Positions 1 to 6,174 of a DNA stretch of 9,103 nucleotides are shown one piece after another. The notes under the pieces are model-generated. The model made no database searches, was not told where the DNA came from, and was given only the letters and a program-made list of their open reading frames with translations. The translations under genes and the position numbers were made by a program. Source of the DNA: CAMCXT01 sp046302715 (lineage in GTDB: Bacteria > Bacteroidota > Bacteroidia > M30B66); the NCBI GenBank assembly GCA_046302715.1, contig JBKCHQ010000281.1, forward strand, positions 1 to 9,103. Direction: 5' to 3'. How positions within the stretch are numbered: the first letter of the stretch is position 1; every line of letters starts with the position of its first letter.

Positions 1-218
1 CCTTTATATTGGTTGATTATTTAAGAATTGCAGATAATGATTTGCACGTATATAAAAACGAGCAGTTGAAACTTGCAGTTGGATATCGGCATGAAATAAA
101 TTACCTGGTAAATGTAAAAATTCAGGCCGAGCACATTTGGTCTCAACACGAAAACCATTTGATTGATAATCATTTAGGGTCGCTGGGTTTAAGGGTTCAA
201 TTGGCTTATGGTTTTTAA
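1..218 (+). CDS. C-terminal end of an outer-membrane beta-barrel (porin-like) protein, 5' truncated
   Basis: The frame is open from the window edge (first full codon at position 3) to TAA at 216-218, giving about 71 residues. The visible part has alternating polar/hydrophobic stretches ending in LRVQLAYGF. A terminal phenylalanine preceded by alternating hydrophobic residues is the classic last-strand signal of outer-membrane beta-barrels recognised by the BAM machinery. The segment is too short to assign a family. It is followed after 11 bp by a secreted substrate-binding-like protein and a sensor kinase, so a porin or receptor that serves the downstream sensing genes is plausible (inference). 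A TTG at 9 could be read as a start, but nothing supports initiation there and the frame continues to the window edge. Coding status is well supported; function is moderate. Confidence 0.7.
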   Translation, partial: FILVDYLRIADNDLHVYKNEQLKLAVGYRHEINYLVNVKIQAEHIWSQHENHLIDNHLGSLGLRVQLAYGF

Positions 219-229
219 TAGTAGAAGGC

Positions 230-664
230 ATGAAGCGTTGGTTATTTAATTTATTTTGTTTGCTGGTCAGTTTAAATCTTTTTGGGCAGACCGATAATCT
301 TGGGGGATTGGTACTCATCGGTAACAGCGTAGGATACCAATCATTGAATGTGAAAAAAGTTAAGGATATTTTTAAGGGGAAGGTGGCTTCGTGGCCTAAT
401 AACGAAACTGTTACTCTTGTAATGCCCAGCAGCAAGTGTAGTTTTGCAGAGTTGTATGCTAAAGAAGTTTTTGGCACATCATATACAGGAGTTCAAAAGT
501 ATTGGTTGGCCTTGGTATTTCAAGGCAGAGCATCGGCGCCTGTATTTATGCAGAGCAGCAAGGAAATTCTAGAATATATTAAGCAAAATCCCGGAGCAAT
601 TGCTTTGGTGGATTTAAATGCCAAGGATATTCCATCTTCTTATTTAATTAAACTGATTCCGTGA
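230..664 (+). CDS. Small secreted PstS-like substrate-binding domain protein
   Basis: This 144-residue protein starts with a Sec signal peptide (about residues 1-20, MKRWLFNLFCLLVSLNLFGQ), so it is probably periplasmic. No convincing lipobox is present. The mature part resembles the PBP-like/PstS fold of short 'phosphate ABC transporter substrate-binding' proteins: VKDIFKGKVASWPNNETV (about residues 44-61) matches the family's F-x-G-x(3-4)-W-x-(N/D)-G region, and NPGAIALV near the C-terminus matches the 'pGaIGY' region. At 144 residues it is under half the length of true PstS. The SGT phosphate-binding stretch is not obvious: residues 67-72 read SSKCSF. No ABC permease or ATPase genes adjoin it. 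Instead it overlaps the kinase start by 4 bp (GTGA, 661-664), implying translational coupling and a ligand-presenting sensory role (inference). The ATG at 230 gives the only signal peptide; a weak GAAGG lies just upstream. Confidence 0.75.
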   Translation: MKRWLFNLFCLLVSLNLFGQTDNLGGLVLIGNSVGYQSLNVKKVKDIFKGKVASWPNNETVTLVMPSSKCSFAELYAKEVFGTSYTGVQKYWLALVFQGRASAPVFMQSSKEILEYIKQNPGAIALVDLNAKDIPSSYLIKLIP

Positions 665-1029
665 AATTAAAATCTTTAATTGGAGGTTTTACATTAAGAA
701 TTTGGATTCCTTTTGCTGCTGCATTATTGTTTGGAATTGCCTTTCTAACTTATTATTACCCGAGTACGCAGGCCGAGATTATTAATAAATATACACGTCA
801 GAAATTAAAAGAACTTGCAAAGATTACTGCATTAAGTGTGGATTTAACCCTAGATCACAATAGTTTTGAGGGATTAGATAAAACAATATCACTTTCCAAG
901 CAAATAGAGGGTGTTGATTACATTGCAATTATTCAATACGATTCGGCATCGAAATCAAAAAGTGTATTTGCCTGCAATCCAATTAATTACGATAGGGGAT
1001 TGATTTTAAAGCAGGATTCTGCTAATTAG
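661..1029 (+). CDS. Sensor histidine kinase, N-terminal fragment (ends at in-frame amber codon)
   Basis: The frame begins at a GTG overlapping the previous stop (GTGA) and runs 122 codons to TAG at 1027-1029. It encodes a short cytoplasmic tail, a first transmembrane helix (about residues 12-32, around IWIPFAAALLFGIAFL) and the first part of a periplasmic sensor domain. That part resembles a single Cache-like module, with a predicted helix then strand at GLDKTISLSKQIEGVDYIAII. The downstream kinase frame (1051-3249) is in the same frame with no insertion or deletion. The two parts are therefore one 862-codon sensor kinase gene interrupted at codon 123. On its own this fragment would be a membrane-tethered, truncated sensor with no signalling output. 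A real nonsense mutation, an assembly or sequencing error, or readthrough are all possible. The GTG start is preferred because of the overlap and because it precedes the first transmembrane helix. Confidence 0.6.
   Translation: MKLKSLIGGFTLRIWIPFAAALLFGIAFLTYYYPSTQAEIINKYTRQKLKELAKITALSVDLTLDHNSFEGLDKTISLSKQIEGVDYIAIIQYDSASKSKSVFACNPINYDRGLILKQDSAN
1027..1029 (+). other. In-frame amber (TAG) codon splitting the sensor kinase
   Basis: The codons read GCT AAT TAG ATC ATA GAG, and the same frame continues open to 3249. Sense codons one substitution away include CAG, AAG, GAG, TGG, TAC and TAT. All the other complete genes in the window end in TAA or TGA, so TAG is otherwise unused here. That is not enough to argue for codon reassignment. 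Confidence 0.85.
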
Positions 1030-1050
1030 ATCATAGAGAATTCAAGCATT

Positions 1051-3249
1051 TTGTCGCCGATTATCGACGGATATATTTCGGTTGGAGCATCTAAAGCGGC
1101 TATCGATAAATCCATTTCCTCCATAAATAAACCGGTTTACCAAGTTATGTTTTTGGTATTGATTGTTTCATTTACGGTTTTCTTATTTATTGCGCGTTAC
1201 GTTGGCCGCCCCATTCGTTCATTAACCCGAACCGCATTAGAACTTAGCAAATCAAATTATGCTGTTAAAATCGAAAAATCTGCAGATTTATCGGAATTAG
1301 GCGAGTTGAACAACGCATTCATCGTCTTGCGCGATGCCCTTTCATCAGCACAAACAAAAAACGATGAATTCAACAGGGAGCTGGAAAGGCAAATAGCGAC
1401 TCGAACCTTTGATTTGGAACAAACACGATTAAATTTGTTAGAGGCTCAGGAAATCGCATTAATAGGAAACTACGAAATTGATTTTGAAACGGGCAATTGG
1501 AAAGCCTCCGAACTGATTTTTGAAATTTTTCAAATTCCACACGATTATTTGCTTACGAACAATAGTTGGGAAAAAATATTAAACGGATCCAATCTTTCTA
1601 TTGTTAAAGACTTGTTTAACAATTCTATAAAATACGGCATCAGTTTTCAGAAAGATTTACTTGTAGAAGTAACGGAGCACAATCATTATTGGATTTCAAT
1701 TTCAGGAAGGCCCGTAAGAAATGCCGATGCGAGGTTTACTCGCATTTTAGGAACCATTCAGGATATTACAAAACGTAAAGAAATTGAAAACGATGTTAGT
1801 CGCTTGTCTATGGTGGCTAAAAAAACATCCAATAGCGTTATTATAACCGATGTTCAACGCAAAATTTTGTGGGCGAATGAAAGTACACTCCGTTTAACGG
1901 GATATGCTATGGAAGAAATCATTGGGCGTTCTCCGAAAATGTTTCAATACGAAAAAACAGACCCAGCAATAATTCAAGCAATTAGTCATAAACTGGCCAA
2001 TCGGGAAGAAGTACAAACAGAAATTCAGAATAGGGGAAAAAACGGTAACGAATACTGGCTCGATTTAAATATTGTGCCGCTTTTTAATGAGGATAATACC
2101 CATATTGGTTTCATGGCGGTTGAAACAGATATAACGGAACGTATTAAGTTTGAAGAGGATTTAAAACGAAGCGAGGAAAATTACCGCAGTATTTTAGAAA
2201 ACTCGTCCGAAATGATTCACACTATCGATAACGATGGACGTTTAATATGGGCAAACAGATCGTGGAGGGAAAAATTGGGGGTAATGAATCGCGATGTTGA
2301 AGGCCTCTTACTAACCGATTTTCTGGCCAGCCAAACACTCAGTGAATTTCAGCGTGTTATTCCAGAATTAATGGAGGGCAAAAACATAACGAATCTCGAT
2401 TGCCAGTTTATTTCTGCAAACGGAAATTATCTTACTCTTGAAGGGAGAGCAATTCCGCTTATTCATGATGGTATTGTGGTAGGTTCGCAAGCCTATTTGC
2501 ACGACATAACCCAAATTCGAAAAGCTGAACAAGACCTTAAACAGCTGCTCGATTTAACGCAAACTCAAAATATCCGATTAAAGAACTTTGCTCATATCGT
2601 TTCGCATAATTTACGTTCACACAGTTCAAATTTAAAGGGACTCCTAACGCTTCTTGAACTTGAATTCCCGGAATTTAAAGACAATGAGTATTTAGAAAAT
2701 TTTCAAACTGCAGTCCAAAATTTAATGGAGGTCATCCGCCATTTGTCGGAGGTAGCTCAAATTCAAACAAACGAATCCAGCGATTGGGATAGGCTAGATT
2801 TGGGCATTATAGTAGATAAAACTGTAGCCTCTGTACTGGGCCTTGCAAAAGGAGCAAAAGTTGATGTGCAAAACGAAATTAAGGAGCCCTTATGGGTTAA
2901 AGGTGATGCCGGCTATCTAAACAGTATTATTTTGAATTTACTCACTAATGCCATAAAGTACAAGTCGAACAATCGCGATGCTTTTGTGAGAATACGAGCT
3001 CAGAAAAATGCAGATAAATGGGTTGTTAGTGTGGAAGACAACGGCTTGGGGATTGATCTTGAACGCCAAGGAAGAAAAATGTTCGGCATGTATAAAACCT
3101 TTCATAAACATCCCGATGCTCGGGGTGTTGGCCTATTTTTAGTTAAAAATCAAATTGAGGCAATGGGCGGTAAAATTGAAGTTCAAAGCGAAGTGGACAA
3201 GGGAACTGTATTTAGTGTATTTTTGCCTGCAATAGAAGAAAATTCATGA
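1051..3249 (+). CDS. PAS-domain sensor histidine kinase, C-terminal part of the amber-interrupted gene
   Basis: This is the kinase body of the gene that starts at 661. Numbering is from the TTG at 1051; add 130 for the whole frame. In order it has the end of the periplasmic sensor, a second transmembrane helix (about 30-50), a HAMP linker (about 51-100) and a coiled coil (about 100-130). Three PAS domains follow (about 135-245, 250-368, 372-493), the first two ending in typical 'DIT+R' motifs. The HisKA box has phospho-acceptor His519 in VSHNLRSHSSNL, a variant form common in Bacteroidota. The HATPase domain has its N-box at Asn633 (NLLTNAIKYKS), G1 DNGLGID at 663-669 and G2 GVGLFLV at 692-698. 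All catalytic motifs are intact. PAS2 resembles LOV-type sequences but lacks the flavin-binding Cys (GRSPKMFQ). If the amber codon is real, re-initiation at TTG 1051 or ATG 1147 would give a kinase anchored by one helix but lacking most of its sensor. The stop overlaps the receiver gene by ATGA. Confidence 0.85.
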   Translation: MSPIIDGYISVGASKAAIDKSISSINKPVYQVMFLVLIVSFTVFLFIARYVGRPIRSLTRTALELSKSNYAVKIEKSADLSELGELNNAFIVLRDALSSAQTKNDEFNRELERQIATRTFDLEQTRLNLLEAQEIALIGNYEIDFETGNWKASELIFEIFQIPHDYLLTNNSWEKILNGSNLSIVKDLFNNSIKYGISFQKDLLVEVTEHNHYWISISGRPVRNADARFTRILGTIQDITKRKEIENDVSRLSMVAKKTSNSVIITDVQRKILWANESTLRLTGYAMEEIIGRSPKMFQYEKTDPAIIQAISHKLANREEVQTEIQNRGKNGNEYWLDLNIVPLFNEDNTHIGFMAVETDITERIKFEEDLKRSEENYRSILENSSEMIHTIDNDGRLIWANRSWREKLGVMNRDVEGLLLTDFLASQTLSEFQRVIPELMEGKNITNLDCQFISANGNYLTLEGRAIPLIHDGIVVGSQAYLHDITQIRKAEQDLKQLLDLTQTQNIRLKNFAHIVSHNLRSHSSNLKGLLTLLELEFPEFKDNEYLENFQTAVQNLMEVIRHLSEVAQIQTNESSDWDRLDLGIIVDKTVASVLGLAKGAKVDVQNEIKEPLWVKGDAGYLNSIILNLLTNAIKYKSNNRDAFVRIRAQKNADKWVVSVEDNGLGIDLERQGRKMFGMYKTFHKHPDARGVGLFLVKNQIEAMGGKIEVQSEVDKGTVFSVFLPAIEENS

Positions 3250-3623
3250 AATCCGTTTGTATTATCGACGACGATTCTATTTATCTGATGCTCGCACGTC
3301 GGCTAATAACCAAGTATAATCTCAGCAATTCGATAATTGAATACACAGACGGTCGCGAAGCATATAGCGAGTTAAAGGCCGTTTTGGAGGGTGGAGCTAA
3401 TTTGCCTGATGTAATTTTTTTAGATGTTAATATGCCTATTTGGGATGGTTGGGACTTCTTAGACGAATTTGTAAAACTTAATCTAAGCCATTATCCCGAA
3501 GTTTATATTGTTACCAGTTCAACGCATTCGTTCGATCGCGAGAAAGCGGCCAGCTATGCACAGGTTAAACGCTGCATTACTAAGCCCATCGAACTCCAAG
3601 ATTTGCAAGAAATTTTGAGTTAA
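3246..3623 (+). CDS. Stand-alone CheY-like response regulator (single receiver domain)
   Basis: This 125-residue protein is a receiver domain with no output domain. The acidic pocket is Asp8-Asp9-Asp10 (IIDDDS), the phospho-acceptor is Asp60 in FLDVNMPIWDGWDFL, the switch threonine is Thr90 (IVTSST) and the conserved lysine is Lys113 in the TKPI motif. All key residues are present, so it should accept phosphate from the adjacent kinase. Its ATG overlaps the kinase stop by 4 bp (ATGA), indicating co-translation and a cognate pair. With no DNA-binding or enzymatic domain it must act by protein-protein contact, pass phosphate to another relay protein, or serve as a phosphate sink (inference). 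It is the last gene of the rightward operon; its TAA is immediately followed by the TAA of the convergent SDR gene. Confidence 0.92.
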   Translation: MKSVCIIDDDSIYLMLARRLITKYNLSNSIIEYTDGREAYSELKAVLEGGANLPDVIFLDVNMPIWDGWDFLDEFVKLNLSHYPEVYIVTSSTHSFDREKAASYAQVKRCITKPIELQDLQEILS

Positions 3624-4352
3624 TTAAAGAATCTCTATAAGCCTCAAATCGAGGCTTACATCCGCAAAACGATCTCGTTTTTGCCAAAGTGTATAGAGTT
3701 TTTTCGCCACTTTTTTAGGAGGCAAGAGTGCTCCTTCCGTATGCAAATTTATAAAGTGTTGAATACGACTAAAATCTTTTGATTGGGATGCTCTGATGGT
3801 ATCCTGCATGGCGGTGTCTATAACGCCCGGAGCAATGGAAAACACTCGAATATGCTCGATTTTTTCTGTCATCAATTCTTCGGCAATGCAGCGTATAAAC
3901 ATCTCCGAAGCGGCTTTGCTGCTACAATACACCGACCAGCCATCGTAGGGATGGCGTGCCGCACCCGAGCTGATATATATGATACCGACCAACTTTTCGG
4001 ACATCTGTTTTACCCGCGATAAAAATACATTGCACAACGTTACCACCGAATTGTAATTAACGGCCATGGTGTTAAGGGCGGTTTGGTGGTCAAAACTTCC
4101 GACATGTTTTATCGGTTCCACCGCGCCGGCATTGAGTATCAATAAACACTCATCGCAGGCATCCACTTCGTCAAACGCGCAATCCTTCAAACTATCAGAT
4201 TGGGATAAATCAACATGTAACGCCGTGTAACGATCGTGCAATAGGGTGTGTCTTCTGCCTAGGCCCACTACGCTCCAACCCTGCATGAGGTATTCCTCTG
4301 CCAGAGCTTTTCCTAAACCTTCAGAGGTGCCGGTTATCCAAACTTGACGCAT
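3624..4352 (-). CDS. Short-chain dehydrogenase/reductase (classical SDR)
   Basis: This 242-residue Rossmann-fold oxidoreductase is of classical SDR length. The cofactor-binding glycine motif is TGTSEGLG (residues 7-14). Arg33-Arg34 follow the second beta strand (VVGLGRR), which favours NADP(H) (family knowledge). The NAGA motif is at 74-77, structural Asn99 is present, and the catalytic set is Ser129 (ISSG), Tyr142 and Lys146 (YCSSK), followed by PGVIDT. The overall pattern resembles sepiapterin reductase / YueD benzil reductase-like SDRs, but the substrate cannot be read from sequence. It begins 2 bp after the cystathionine enzyme's stop, so it is almost certainly the last gene of that transcript. 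Its stop directly abuts the convergent receiver gene's stop. The catalytic residues suggest an active enzyme; a link to sulfur metabolism is positional only. Confidence 0.9.
   Translation of the reverse strand: MRQVWITGTSEGLGKALAEEYLMQGWSVVGLGRRHTLLHDRYTALHVDLSQSDSLKDCAFDEVDACDECLLILNAGAVEPIKHVGSFDHQTALNTMAVNYNSVVTLCNVFLSRVKQMSEKLVGIIYISSGAARHPYDGWSVYCSSKAASEMFIRCIAEELMTEKIEHIRVFSIAPGVIDTAMQDTIRASQSKDFSRIQHFINLHTEGALLPPKKVAKKLYTLWQKRDRFADVSLDLRLIEIL
3638..3658. terminator. Candidate hairpin at the convergent gene junction
   Basis: A perfect 8-bp inverted repeat, TAAGCCTC / GAGGCTTA with a 5-nt loop (AAATC), lies 15 bp past the receiver stop, inside the last codons of the opposing SDR gene. 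The two operons converge with no intergenic space, so any terminator must sit inside coding sequence. No strong T-tract follows in the rightward direction. In the leftward direction the flank (TAGAGATTCTTTAATTA) is moderately T-rich. It could act bidirectionally; the evidence is structural only. Confidence 0.4.
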
Positions 4353-4354
4353 TC

Positions 4355-5500
4355 TTAAACGCGATCCAAAGCATGTTGAAGATCTTTTATCAAATCGTCA
4401 GCATCTTCAATTCCTACCGACAGTCGGATGAGACCATCTACCACGCCCACCTTTTCTCGTTCTACTTTTGGAATAGAGGCATGCGTCATGGTGGCCGGGT
4501 GGTTTATAAGCGATTCAACACCACCTAAACTTTCGGCCAGGGCAAATAAATGCGTGGACGAAAGCATGCGTTTTGCCGCTTCAAGACTGTCGTCGTGCAG
4601 TAAAATGCTCATCATCCCGCCAAAATCCCGCATTTGTTTTTGGGCAGTCTTATGACCCGGATGATCTGTAAAACCAGGCCAATATACCTGTTTTACTTTG
4701 GGATGCGAACGTAAAAACTCGGCTATTTTGCGTCCGTTTTCGCAGTGCGCCTTCATTCGTACGTGCAAGGTTTTAATACCGCGAAGTACGAGAAAGCAAT
4801 CCATCGGGCCCGGCACCGCACCGCAGCTTTTTTGAATAAAGTAAAGCTGTTCGCGCAAGGCATCGTCGTTTAGCATGATGCAGCCGTGAATAACATCGGA
4901 GTGCCCCCCCAAATATTTGGTGGCCGAATGCATTACGATATCAGCGCCGAGGTCAAGCGGATTTTGCAGCCAAGGCGTAGCAAAAGTATTATCAACCACC
5001 AGCAAAAGCCCAAACTTTTTCGACACCTGAGCAACAGCCTCAATATCGCTGATGTTCATTAACGGATTGGTGGGGGTTTCGGTCCAAATGAGCCGTGTAT
5101 TAGCATTTACGAGCTTTTCCAAATTTGCTGGTTCGTCCATGGCAACAAAATGGAATTTAATGCCCATGGGTTCATAAATCTTGGTAAAAAGCCTGTAGGT
5201 GCCCCCGTACATATCGTTGGCAGCAATAACTTCGTCGCCCGGCTTGAGCAATTTCATAATAGCATCGGTAGCGGCAACGCCCGACGAAAAGCATAAACCG
5301 TGTTTGGCATTCTCACTGGCTGCCAGACAATCCTCCAGCGCCTTACGGGTGGGGTTTTGTGAACGGGCATATTCGTAGCCTTTGTGTTGTGCCGGCGCTT
5401 CCTGCACATAGGTAGAAGTTTGATATACAGGCGTCATTATGGCTCCTGTAGCCGGATCGGGACTTTGGCCTGCATGTATGAGGCGCGTAGCAAGTTTCAT
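4355..5500 (-). CDS. PLP-dependent cystathionine gamma-synthase / gamma-lyase family enzyme
   Basis: This 381-residue protein is full length for the Cys/Met metabolism PLP family (fold type I). Visible motifs are the N-terminal TRLIHAGQSPDPATGA and TPVYQTSTY, YEYARSQNPTR (residues 42-52), FSSGVAA (71-77), YGGTYR (98-103), WTETPTNPL, Asp170 in VVDNTFATP which contacts the PLP ring nitrogen, and the Schiff-base lysine Lys195 in HSATKYLGGHSDV. The C-terminal SLGGVESLINHPATMTH is also typical. Members either join O-acyl-homoserine and cysteine into cystathionine (MetB) or cleave cystathionine, homocysteine or cysteine (MccB/CTH, which can release H2S). Sequence alone does not separate them safely. 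It lies 78 bp downstream of the rhodanese genes and 2 bp upstream of the SDR gene. The company of persulfide genes makes a role in reverse transsulfuration or sulfide handling as likely as methionine synthesis (inference). Confidence 0.93.
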   Translation of the reverse strand: MKLATRLIHAGQSPDPATGAIMTPVYQTSTYVQEAPAQHKGYEYARSQNPTRKALEDCLAASENAKHGLCFSSGVAATDAIMKLLKPGDEVIAANDMYGGTYRLFTKIYEPMGIKFHFVAMDEPANLEKLVNANTRLIWTETPTNPLMNISDIEAVAQVSKKFGLLLVVDNTFATPWLQNPLDLGADIVMHSATKYLGGHSDVIHGCIMLNDDALREQLYFIQKSCGAVPGPMDCFLVLRGIKTLHVRMKAHCENGRKIAEFLRSHPKVKQVYWPGFTDHPGHKTAQKQMRDFGGMMSILLHDDSLEAAKRMLSSTHLFALAESLGGVESLINHPATMTHASIPKVEREKVGVVDGLIRLSVGIEDADDLIKDLQHALDRV

Positions 5501-5578
5501 AGTATTAACGCTGGGTTGTATGCATGTGTGAATAAATAATACCCACTAGCACGAATTAAGAAAAATACGCTAATGGAT

Positions 5579-5890
5579 TTAGGTAAGTTTTTGTTGCAAA
5601 ACATTCCAGGGCCCTCCGTTGTGCACATCAACACCCTGAGCTTTTAAAATAGATTTGGCCATACCGCTGCGAGCGCCACTTTTGCAACAGGTAATCACGG
5701 ATTTGTTTTTAGCTTTTAGCTGTTCTGCTTTATATTTTATCTGATCAACCGGAATATTAACCGAACCTTTAATATGTCCTTTTTGATATTCTGCTGCTGT
5801 ACGAACATCAACAATTAACGCCCCGTTTTCGACCAGCTTTTTAAAATCAGTTGCCGGGCCCAAAAGGCTTTTAATGAAATTAAAAATCAT
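5579..5890 (-). CDS. Single-domain rhodanese (sulfurtransferase)
   Basis: This 103-residue cytoplasmic protein is one rhodanese domain: LIVDVRTAAEYQKGHIKGSVNIP (about 25-47, the CH2A-like region) followed by the active-site loop CKSGARSG with catalytic Cys69. A second cysteine, Cys68, sits immediately before it. The short N-terminal helix MIFNFIKSLLGP is common in Bacteroidota relatives. It is expected to carry sulfane sulfur as a Cys69 persulfide and pass it to an acceptor. It begins 3 bp after the stop of another single-domain rhodanese and is third in the leftward transcript led by a CstB-like fusion. That makes it a probable persulfide relay partner. It is complete, with all expected rhodanese motifs. 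Confidence 0.92.
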   Translation of the reverse strand: MIFNFIKSLLGPATDFKKLVENGALIVDVRTAAEYQKGHIKGSVNIPVDQIKYKAEQLKAKNKSVITCCKSGARSGMAKSILKAQGVDVHNGGPWNVLQQKLT

Positions 5891-5893
5891 AAA

Positions 5894-6172
5894 TTAGAAG
5901 TTTGAACGTAGCGCTTCGTAACCGCCGATATTATACACCTCGGTAAGCCCGGCTTGTTTTAAAATAGCCTCGGCCATTCCGCTTCGCCCACCGCTGCGGC
6001 AATACACCAAAACGGGTGAGCCTAAATCTTTGATTTCATCCGTTCTAAACGATACCTGATCGAGTGGAATGTTAACGGCCCCAGGCAACATGCCCTCCGC
6101 ACATTCGGCCGGTGTGCGCACATCAACAAGCGCTTTATTGCTCATGGAGAGCAATTCTTTTAATTCTGCCAT
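5894..6172 (-). CDS. Single-domain rhodanese (sulfurtransferase)
   Basis: From ATG 6172 this is a 93-residue rhodanese domain: ALVDVRTPAECAEGMLPGAVNIP, then active loop CRSGGRSG with catalytic Cys58, then VYNIGGYEAL. The usual histidine of the 'GH(I/L)PGA' element is methionine here (EGMLPGA). An upstream in-frame ATG at 6199 would add nine residues (MSKSNPIII) and overlap the fusion gene by 25 nt. The start at 6172 is preferred because it begins 2 bp after the fusion gene's TAA, matching the 2-3 bp spacing elsewhere in the cluster, and the extra residues lie outside the rhodanese fold. It probably exchanges persulfide sulfur with the adjacent fusion enzyme or the next rhodanese. The two single-domain rhodaneses look like diverged paralogues. 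Confidence 0.9.
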   Translation of the reverse strand: MAELKELLSMSNKALVDVRTPAECAEGMLPGAVNIPLDQVSFRTDEIKDLGSPVLVYCRSGGRSGMAEAILKQAGLTEVYNIGGYEALRSNF

Positions 6173-6174
6173 AA

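Noticed and set aside
4..477. 157-codon open frame on the minus strand opposite the barrel tail and PstS-like gene
   Set aside because: It is antisense to two well-supported coding regions, spans their junction, and its translation shows no recognisable domain.
1027..1029. Amber codon as evidence for stop-codon reassignment or pyrrolysine use
   Set aside because: There is a single TAG occurrence, no downstream PYLIS-like context that I can identify, and normal TAA/TGA stops elsewhere. A mutation or sequence error is simpler.
5544..5575. Imperfect hairpin in the 78-bp gap before the cystathionine enzyme gene
   Set aside because: The 7-bp arms include a G-U pair, the loop is 18 nt and no T-tract follows, so neither a terminator nor an attenuator is supported.
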